The notes beneath the pieces are model-generated. The model was not told the DNA's origin. It made no database searches and worked only from the letters and a program-made list of their open reading frames with translations. Source: Bacteroidota bacterium (GTDB taxonomy: Bacteria > Bacteroidota > Bacteroidia > Bacteroidales > VadinHA17). Taken from it: a DNA stretch of 8,073 nucleotides. This document shows, one piece after another, positions 1-5,354 of the stretch (its first letter is position 1; each line of letters starts with the position of its first letter). The DNA lies in NCBI GenBank assembly GCA_015222065.1, contig JADFUQ010000563.1, forward strand, positions 1 through 8,073, in the 5' to 3' direction. The translations under genes were made by a program, and so were the position numbers.

Positions 1-2614
1 ATAACAAAATTGAATTAAAAAGCAATTTATAGGCACTTTGTGTAGAAGCTCTGAACTGCGGGTTAAACCCGAATATCACCAATTGTCCCTTACCTTTTTT
101 CATCCAAACCATTGCAGCTTTCCTGCCAAGTAGTTTTTCCTTTTCAATGTAACCGCTCATGAGCAGATCTTTTTCGGGAAATGATGCTATGATTCTTCTG
201 TCGGTATCGAACCTCGGCACCGATGTTTCAAAGGCAGGACTTCCCCGGTAGAATACTCCAATCTCCTCGGGCATTCCGACAGTTAAGGGATGATCACTCT
301 TCAATTGAACACGTATAAGTGAACCTGCAACATACAAACCAGACTTTTTAAGATCGGAAGAAATATCCCTAAAAGGAAACTGGAATTCTTCTTTACTTTC
401 CTTATCGCCTATTTCCTGAATACCTTCAAATAGTGAAGTTGACTGCCTCCACGATACAACAACACCGCCTTTATCAATAAATTCCAGGATTTTTTTCAAT
501 CCTTCCTTACCCATACCTTTTGCAAACTCCGGTGGGTAATTACTAATATATTCAATAGTGCCACGACTATACTTACCTTTCATCAATAAAGACTTATTCG
601 CATTAGGAAATACAATAACATCAAACTTGCCTTCAAGGTCTTTGTCCTTAATCTCCTGCGGATGAATCAGGGTGAACGGAATATTATATGAATCAAAAAC
701 AAACCGTGTCCATCCCGCATCCATATCATGTGTATAAGTCTCAATAAGAGCCAATTTGGGGACTTCAAAATGATTTACCAGGATATCCTTTTTCTCAACC
801 AGATAGCCAGGTTGAACACCTGTTTGCTCAACAATTTCTGACAGTGCATTACCAGCTGTTCCTTTTTTGTAAATAACAAAACTGCCCTTTGGATAAAGAA
901 CATCTTTGATTTTCAGGTCTGACGCAAGCCTGTTAACCTTCAGTCCTTTTTTTACAGCTGTAAAAGCAGCTTTATAGCTACCGTTCATTTTCACTGAAAA
1001 AACAGTTGCCCAATACTTTTCAGGTGTGGTTTTAACCAGGTTATAAACCCCTTCAATTTTTTCGATTTTAGCTTCAAAATCCTTACACCGTGTTTTAATC
1101 TCAAACGATTTCACATTTCTATGCAAGGGCAGCGACCATGTTGTAATATCGTATGGTTTAATAATCTCACCATCGGGTGTATAATGCCTGACAGGGTATT
1201 CCTGAACTTCCATCACCTCTTTAATAAACGGACGATATGGTTGAGCAAGGGGGATCACAATATCACCTGTTTTGAAAGCATATCCTTCAAGACTATGATC
1301 TTCCTGCAGGCGAAAAATCTCAATACCTTGTTCTTTCAATAAAACAACAAGATTCACTAGTTCACTCTGGTCGTGTTGTTTCTCAGGAAGCACGTAATAA
1401 AACGGTGGCTCTGTTTGTCCACGTTTCACTTCGCTTCTACAAATATCATTTCTGAACTTTAAGATATCTTCACGATGCAATGAAGCTGTCTTAAGAATTG
1501 ATATAGTTGAGGATATTTCATAATCCACTATATCACCAAGTCTCCACCATCCACCTTCCCAAGGCTCCGGCATATTTATACCTTTCTTATACTCAGACAA
1601 TCCTTTTCCCCCGGTATTCAGTTCATTGGGTTCTATATAAACAGGAGTAGCATCTTTCACACTGGCACATTCGGTAAGGAAACCTATTACGTTTTTCCAG
1701 ATGCAGGTTTCGGTAGATCCGGGCCAGTAATCGTCAAACAGGTAATGTTGTGATACTCCCGACAATCCATCCCTTGTCATATCTTTAATCATATTATGCC
1801 CGAATATTCCGATCCAGTTCCATATACCTGCATCAATATTCTGGGCAATCGGGTCGTGTGGTGGAGGGACAAAATAACGAGGACCTGTTGAACCCATCTG
1901 GTGCTTTTCAACCATCACCTGTGGTAACCAGTCGGTATTATAAATAGCGGCAATCACTTTTGTATCTTCCTGGGAGAGGATAACAAAATCGCGATTATTA
2001 TCATGACCAACATATTTATGGTAAACCCTGGGTAAAGAGGCTCCTTCATACTTTGTGCCTTTATACTTCCGGTAATTGTTCACTACCATATCCATTCCAT
2101 CAGGGTTATGGCATGGAATCATCATATAAACAATATCGTCAAGCCATTCAAGCATTCTTGCATTTTTTGACGTAACTAATTGATATGCAATTAATGGTGA
2201 TGCCTGTGAAGGGCCAACCTCACCCGAATGCATTGAGAGAGTCCCAAGTACAAAGACCTTCCCTTCATCAATCATCTTTGCTCTTTCAGGATCCGGTATC
2301 TCAGGATTCAAAGCAAGTTCCCTGTTTATTATTTTTAGCTTCCCGAGATTATCAATATTTTCTGCTGATGAAATAAATCCAATATACATTGGTTTCCCCA
2401 TTGGTGATTTCCCATTCTCAACCAGTTTGAATTTTGGGGATGCTTTATCAAGTAAAGTAAGATACTCAATTAGCTCTTCGTAATCGAATAGCATTCTATC
2501 TGCTCCCGGTTTGAATTTAAAATAATCTTTCGGAACCGGAATATTTGTCTGCCCGTTTAACAGGCACGTGTGAAGCAATAAGGTTACCGATAATAGTGAA
2601 AGAATCTTTTTCAT
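1..2614 (-). CDS. Secreted M14 family zinc carboxypeptidase-like protein, 3' end cut by window edge
   Basis: The minus-strand frame from ATG at 2614 runs stop-free for 871 codons to the left edge. It begins MKKILSLLSVTLLLHTCLLN, a typical Sec signal peptide, so the product is exported. M14 hallmarks appear in order: HSGE (H129, E132) as the HxxE zinc pair; NPDG after a hydrophobic strand; HDNNRDF at 204-210 with N207-R208 as the carboxylate-binding NR pair; EKHQMG with H238 as third zinc ligand; and FLTECAS with E315 as the catalytic glutamate. All metal and catalytic residues are therefore intact. From about residue 615 (LALIETYTHD) a second domain resembles the class I glutamine amidotransferase-like fold often found at the C-terminus of large Bacteroidota M14 proteins. 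The last visible residues (FGFNPQFRAS...LLFNSIL) look like the family's end, so probably few residues are missing. The ATG is the only good start ahead of the signal peptide. It should be a zinc exopeptidase or amidohydrolase on peptides; the substrate is unknown. Confidence 0.93.
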   Translation of the reverse strand, partial: MKKILSLLSVTLLLHTCLLNGQTNIPVPKDYFKFKPGADRMLFDYEELIEYLTLLDKASPKFKLVENGKSPMGKPMYIGFISSAENIDNLGKLKIINRELALNPEIPDPERAKMIDEGKVFVLGTLSMHSGEVGPSQASPLIAYQLVTSKNARMLEWLDDIVYMMIPCHNPDGMDMVVNNYRKYKGTKYEGASLPRVYHKYVGHDNNRDFVILSQEDTKVIAAIYNTDWLPQVMVEKHQMGSTGPRYFVPPPHDPIAQNIDAGIWNWIGIFGHNMIKDMTRDGLSGVSQHYLFDDYWPGSTETCIWKNVIGFLTECASVKDATPVYIEPNELNTGGKGLSEYKKGINMPEPWEGGWWRLGDIVDYEISSTISILKTASLHREDILKFRNDICRSEVKRGQTEPPFYYVLPEKQHDQSELVNLVVLLKEQGIEIFRLQEDHSLEGYAFKTGDIVIPLAQPYRPFIKEVMEVQEYPVRHYTPDGEIIKPYDITTWSLPLHRNVKSFEIKTRCKDFEAKIEKIEGVYNLVKTTPEKYWATVFSVKMNGSYKAAFTAVKKGLKVNRLASDLKIKDVLYPKGSFVIYKKGTAGNALSEIVEQTGVQPGYLVEKKDILVNHFEVPKLALIETYTHDMDAGWTRFVFDSYNIPFTLIHPQEIKDKDLEGKFDVIVFPNANKSLLMKGKYSRGTIEYISNYPPEFAKGMGKEGLKKILEFIDKGGVVVSWRQSTSLFEGIQEIGDKESKEEFQFPFRDISSDLKKSGLYVAGSLIRVQLKSDHPLTVGMPEEIGVFYRGSPAFETSVPRFDTDRRIIASFPEKDLLMSGYIEKEKLLGRKAAMVWMKKGKGQLVIFGFNPQFRASTQSAYKLLFNSILL

Positions 2615-2672
2615 AACTTTTTTATTAAGAAATTATGGTTTTATTTTTTGATTGCTGGTAGTAATCAGCTTA

Positions 2673-2702
2673 TAAATTTATCACTAACTAAAAGTACACA
2701 AA
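2673..2702 (-). promoter_or_regulatory. Candidate Bacteroidota-type promoter for the M14 gene
   Basis: Read on the minus strand, TTTG (2702-2699) is followed after 18 bases by TAAATTTA (2680-2673), close to the Bacteroidota primary sigma factor pattern TTTG / TAnnTTTG with one mismatch in the -7 box. It lies about 58 bases upstream of the ATG at 2614, leaving a 5' leader of roughly 50 bases. The DNA here is A+T-rich, so a chance match is possible. Confidence 0.35.
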
Positions 2703-2745
2703 GATATATGAATATAATAGAAATCTTAGATCAGGAAGTCAAAAT

Positions 2746-2898
2746 AGCGTCTGTCTATAAAGCAGGAATAATAGTAATATTTTGAATATCGAACAAGGAT
2801 TAACGATTTTAGATTTCAGATTTTCAGCTACTTCGTAAATCGTTAATCGGTGTTCCTTGTTCTTAAATCAATTTATACCGACTTTATGGACAGGCTCT
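2746..2898. repeat. Nested inverted-repeat (MITE-like) intergenic element
   Basis: This 153-bp noncoding block fills most of the gap between the M14 gene and the short DUF1080 gene. Its outer arms, 2746-2762 and 2882-2898, are inverted repeats matching at 14 of 17 positions around CTGTC(T/C)ATAAAG. The inner arms are 2791-2809 and 2837-2862: both contain GAACAAGGA and TTAACGATTT when read in the same sense, but the right arm has seven extra bases (2847-2853) between the two blocks. The 27-base loop is A+T-rich. No target-site duplication is evident and no ORF lies inside. As RNA the inner arms would form a strong hairpin, so it could also end transcription of the DUF1080 gene, although no clear U-run follows. 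The repeat structure is certain; a MITE origin is inference. Confidence 0.7.
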
Positions 2899-2917
2899 AA
2901 CTTGAGAACATCTATGG

Positions 2918-3553
2918 TTACAGTATCTCTTTAACAAATAAATTCTTCCATCTGATCTTGATACCACCCCCGGAATGTATCTGAAGGGCAATTGAACCGG
3001 TAGCCTCACCTATTTTTTCATCTTCCATTTCAATCATTTTAACTCCGTTAAGCCAGGTTGTCACCTTATCTCCAACAACCCTTATTCTAAGAGCATTCCA
3101 TCTACCCATTTTCAATATATTCTCCTTTTCATCAGGTATCTGTACCAACCAACCACGTCCATATGATTCATATATACCCCCTGTATCATGATTCGGGGGG
3201 GCAACTTCCACCTGCCAGCCGTTTATTTTTGTTCCATCAATGGAAGAGCGAAAAAAGACTCCGCTATTCCCGTTCGATTCCTGAATAAAGTCAATTCTGA
3301 ACTCAAAATCGGTATATTTCTTTTCAGTAGCGAGGTAACCGTATTTCTTTTCAGGACCACTTTCACATACCAGTTCTCCATCCTCTACATACCATTTCTC
3401 AGTTCCATATATATTCCAACCCGTAAGATCTTTTCCATTAAAAACAGAAACCCATTTTCCATTTTCTAATTCCTGAGGAGGGTTATCAAAGTTTCCTGAA
3501 ACACAGATTGAGGTAATAAAAAAAACTATAAGGGATATTCTAAAATATTTCAT
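2918..3553 (-). CDS. Secreted DUF1080 (3-keto-disaccharide hydrolase family) protein
   Basis: This 211-residue protein matches the concanavalin-like DUF1080 fold, PF06439, whose studied members cleave 3-keto-glycosides. Numbered from the chosen start, the family landmarks are FNGKDLTGW (38-46), GNSGVFFR (95-102), GWQVEV (112-117), TGGIYE (124-129), GRWNALRI (150-157), TWLNG (166-170), GSIALQIH (186-193) and a closing RWKNLFV strand; nothing seems to be missing. I chose ATG at 3553 because it puts MKYFRISLIVFFITSICVSG, a clean Sec signal peptide, at the N-terminus. The in-frame ATG at 3586 would add 11 polar residues in front of it. No Shine-Dalgarno sequence decides the point. The product should be periplasmic or outer-membrane exposed. 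The glucoside 3-dehydrogenase that would make a 3-keto substrate is not in this window. The family call is firm, the exact reaction (hydrolase or lyase) and sugar are not. Confidence 0.9.
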   Translation of the reverse strand: MKYFRISLIVFFITSICVSGNFDNPPQELENGKWVSVFNGKDLTGWNIYGTEKWYVEDGELVCESGPEKKYGYLATEKKYTDFEFRIDFIQESNGNSGVFFRSSIDGTKINGWQVEVAPPNHDTGGIYESYGRGWLVQIPDEKENILKMGRWNALRIRVVGDKVTTWLNGVKMIEMEDEKIGEATGSIALQIHSGGGIKIRWKNLFVKEIL

Positions 3554-3596
3554 ATAGATATCAGGTTTGTAACTATTCAGTGTCATAAATTTGGAA

Positions 3597-3655
3597 TGCT
3601 TAAATGATGAAATGCTTAAATGATTAAATGATAGAATGCTAATATGTTTAAATTT
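3597..3655. repeat. Degenerate AAATGAT / AATGCT short tandem repeats
   Basis: Successive 7-8-base units such as AAATGATG, AAATGCTT, AAATGATT, AAATGATAG and AATGCT run through this stretch, just upstream of the short DUF1080 gene. Related AAATGA units recur at 7286-7321 and, inverted, at 7542-7579. The units are imperfect, unlike a recent microsatellite expansion. Confidence 0.55.
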
Positions 3656-3682
3656 TTAGGCTAATCTCATTATTTTAAAGTC

Positions 3683-3965
3683 ATCAGTCGGCAAACTGAA
3701 GACCGGACTATTTAATGTCAGTCCATAAAGTCAAACAAATTTTGAATTAAAGAAACAACAAACAACAAATAACAAAAAACAAATAAATTTCAAATATCAA
3801 TTACCAAATGACCGAAACAGCTTTGAATATTGTTATTTAGATCATTGAGATTTATTTGTATTTTGGTGCTTGTTATTTGTGATTTTTACTATTTATTATT
3901 GTGTATTAATTGTTTGATTGCTATTTGTTTTTTTGTGGACTGTGGACTGCCGACTGCCGACTGAT
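3683..3965. repeat. 283-bp element with perfect 11-bp terminal inverted repeats
   Basis: ATCAGTCGGCA at 3683-3693 is exactly mirrored by TGCCGACTGAT at 3955-3965. Further in, CAGTCCA (3719-3725) is mirrored by TGGACTG (3936-3942, again at 3943-3949). The interior has an imperfect large stem: ACAAATAACAA...ACAAATAAA around 3764-3787 on the left, and the inverse TTTATTTGT...TTGTTATTTGT around 3851-3880 on the right. There is no ORF and no evident target-site duplication. The organisation suggests a non-autonomous mobile or REP-like dispersed repeat. The inverted repeats are directly seen; mobility is inferred. Confidence 0.65.
3936..3963. repeat. Four tandem 7-mers (TGGACTG x2, CCGACTG x2)
   Basis: Four head-to-tail 7-base units, two TGGACTG followed by two CCGACTG, end 17 bases before the stop codon of the longer DUF1080 gene (its last base on plus is 3981). 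They form the right end of the 283-bp inverted-repeat element. Being G+C-richer than the surrounding DNA, they stand out. Confidence 0.75.
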
Positions 3966-3980
3966 TAGTTACTCAGGATT

Positions 3981-4757
3981 TTACAATTCGCGAATTTTAA
4001 TATTTCTGAACCAGATTTTACTACCATGATCCTGAAGAGCAATATGCCCCCTGGGAGCAAGACCATATTTTGGGTATTCACTCCATTTGCCATTCTTAAC
4101 TATTTCCTTCCATTCATCTGACCACAATTCATATTCAACTACTTTTTCGCCATTAAGCCAATGTTCAACATGTGTGTCATTCACTAAAATCCTCGAGGAA
4201 TTCCATTCACCAACAGGTTTTATCTTTGCATTCTGTGGTGGATGCATTGCATAATTAGCCCCGGTTGTCTGCCATTCCTCAAGCTTCTGTGGAAAACCAA
4301 TGTCATCAATTAACTGGTATTCCGGGCCGGTTGCATAAACCGCCGGATAATCACCCTCAAGAACATGATATAATATTCCGCTATTTCCACCGGCAGATAT
4401 TTTCCACTCCATTTTCAACTCAAAGCTGTCAAATTCCTCATCAGTAACTATATCGCCACCAATATCACCTCCTTTACCAAGAGCTACCAAACAACCATTT
4501 TCAACTATCCAGCCTTCATCAATAGTATCTTTGTTAAATTTGTGCCAACCATTTGTAGTATTACCATCAAAAAGAAGTTTCCATTCACCCTGAACCTCAT
4601 TTTCAGTTAGATTATTCATTAATACTTCATCCTGGATAACCTGAATTTTCCGGTCTGTCTGATCATTTGTCTTTCTATCTTTTTTGTCTCCACAATCCAT
4701 CAACATGAAAATCAGGATTATCGCACCCAGTACATAAAAAATATTACTTTTCTTCAT
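3981..4757 (-). CDS. DUF1080 (3-keto-disaccharide hydrolase family) putative lipoprotein
   Basis: This is a 258-residue member of PF06439. Landmarks are LFDGNTTNGW (62-71), GNSGILY (124-130), GPEYQLIDD (144-152), GANYAMHPP (166-174), GEWNSSRI (183-190), HWLNG (199-203), GHIALQDHG (237-245) and FRNIKI (250-255). The N-terminus has Lys-Lys, a hydrophobic core and LMDC at 19-22, a possible lipobox with Cys22 as the acylated residue. Asp at -1 is atypical, so a lipoprotein is likely rather than certain. A polar linker (about 23-55) would hold the domain off the membrane. With EYQLIDD and the ANYAMHPP loop it belongs to a different subgroup from its downstream neighbour (GWQVEV, TGGIYE), so the pair is not a recent duplication. 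ATG at 4757 is the natural start ahead of the signal. Expected activity is cleavage of 3-keto-glycosides in the periplasm or at the surface; the substrate cannot be told from sequence. Confidence 0.92.
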   Translation of the reverse strand: MKKSNIFYVLGAIILIFMLMDCGDKKDRKTNDQTDRKIQVIQDEVLMNNLTENEVQGEWKLLFDGNTTNGWHKFNKDTIDEGWIVENGCLVALGKGGDIGGDIVTDEEFDSFELKMEWKISAGGNSGILYHVLEGDYPAVYATGPEYQLIDDIGFPQKLEEWQTTGANYAMHPPQNAKIKPVGEWNSSRILVNDTHVEHWLNGEKVVEYELWSDEWKEIVKNGKWSEYPKYGLAPRGHIALQDHGSKIWFRNIKIREL

Positions 4758-4837
4758 AGTTTTGGTGTATAAAAATAGTTTTATAATTAATGCCTGAAAA
4801 AAGAAATTGCCACATTTTTTTAGAATATACCCGGGGA

Positions 4838-4866
4838 GTAAATTATGATCCGTTCAATAATACAAA
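4838..4866 (-). promoter_or_regulatory. Weak candidate promoter for the DUF1080 lipoprotein gene
   Basis: On the minus strand TTTG (4866-4863) is followed after 17 bases by TAATTTAC (4845-4838), which keeps TA and TT of the TAnnTTTG -7 box but not its final TG. It would give a leader of about 75 bases. This is a weak match in A+T-rich DNA. Confidence 0.2.
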
Positions 4867-5168
4867 TTGATTCTTTACGATACGTTTTTTAAACCCCTTA
4901 GCCCCTTTTAGCAAGTACTTTTAAAAATTTCTTCTAAAGTATAATTTTTTTTCAAAAAAACTAATTTTCTATAATAAATATTGATTAAAATTTTTCAGCG
5001 TCATTTTTTTTATTTTCAAATAGTTAAACATAAATTATCAGATTTAATCAATTTTTCTTATCTTTTGAGTAATTATCCAGTTGAAGTGAACTAAAGTTGA
5101 GTAAGGTGAGTAGGAAGAAAGATGAGGTGATGATGTAAAGTTTTAACCGGATTTTAAAGGATGAAAAA

Positions 5169-5291
5169 GGATTTTGCGAGGAGCGAAGCGACGAAGCAAA
5201 CTCACAAAAACAACCAGAATGTCAAATAGATGGACTATCATGAACTTTACGAAAAGCCAGGAGAGATTGCTTCACTTCGTTCGCAAAATCC
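5169..5291. repeat. Inverted pair of REP-like sequences upstream of the antiporter
   Basis: The left copy (5169-5203) contains TTGCGAGGAGCGAAGCGACG then AAGCAA. The right copy (5263-5291), read in reverse, has the same frame with TTGCGAACGAAGTGAAGCAA. The outer 11 bases, GGATTTTGCGA (5169-5179) and TCGCAAAATCC (5281-5291), pair perfectly, and GAAGCAA is shared on the inner side. About 59 bases lie between the arms. The left core resembles a short palindromic sequence I recall as dispersed between genes in many bacteria (TTGCGAGGAGCGAAGCGACG type); that recollection is untested. It ends 63 bases before the antiporter start, so it may fall in the leader. Confidence 0.65.
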
Positions 5292-5354
5292 ATATACTTA
5301 TTATGCATTAATGGTATGCACAAATTGAATTTTAGGCATTGAATAATTACCATT

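Larger units (their letters stand above)
3554..3980. other. 427-bp intergenic region between the two DUF1080 genes, repeat-filled
   Basis: No coding potential was found on either strand. From the gene side it contains degenerate AAATGAT/AATGCT repeats (about 3597-3655), a 283-bp element bounded by perfect 11-bp inverted repeats (3683-3965), and a four-copy 7-mer array at that element's right end. I saw no convincing TTTG/TAnnTTTG promoter for the short DUF1080 gene and no standard terminator for the longer one, so whether they are co-transcribed cannot be decided. Confidence 0.6.
4758..5354. other. 597-bp divergent intergenic region
   Basis: This separates the minus-strand DUF1080 lipoprotein gene from the plus-strand antiporter gene, so both promoters should lie here. 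From 4860 to about 5080 the DNA is very A+T-rich, with poly-T runs and nothing I recognise. Three degenerate 9-10-base units (AGTGAACTA, AAGTTGAGTA, AGGTGAGTA) follow at 5085-5112, then a pair of inverted REP-like sequences at 5169-5291. I found no credible gene and no clear promoter for the antiporter. Confidence 0.6.

Noticed and set aside
2185..2376. 63-codon plus-strand frame, and a similar 73-codon one at 1121-1342
   Set aside because: Both are antisense to the uninterrupted M14 coding frame, with no motif or signal of their own.
2791..2862. Intrinsic terminator for the short DUF1080 gene
   Set aside because: A strong hairpin is present but no run of U follows on the minus strand; kept only as a repeat element with possible terminator effect.
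3936..3963. CRISPR-like array
   Set aside because: The 7-base units are directly adjacent with no spacers and no cas genes are present.
4884..4922. AAACCCCTTAGCCCCTTTTA stretch in the divergent region as a possible operator
   Set aside because: It is a single partial direct repeat of CCCCTT in A+T-rich DNA, without symmetry or position relative to a promoter that would support protein binding.
5230..5328. 32-codon frame MDYHELYEKPGEIASLRSQN... before the antiporter
   Set aside because: Short, overlaps the right REP-like arm, has no ribosome-binding site and resembles no family clearly. It might be a gene remnant, but nothing supports it as a gene.
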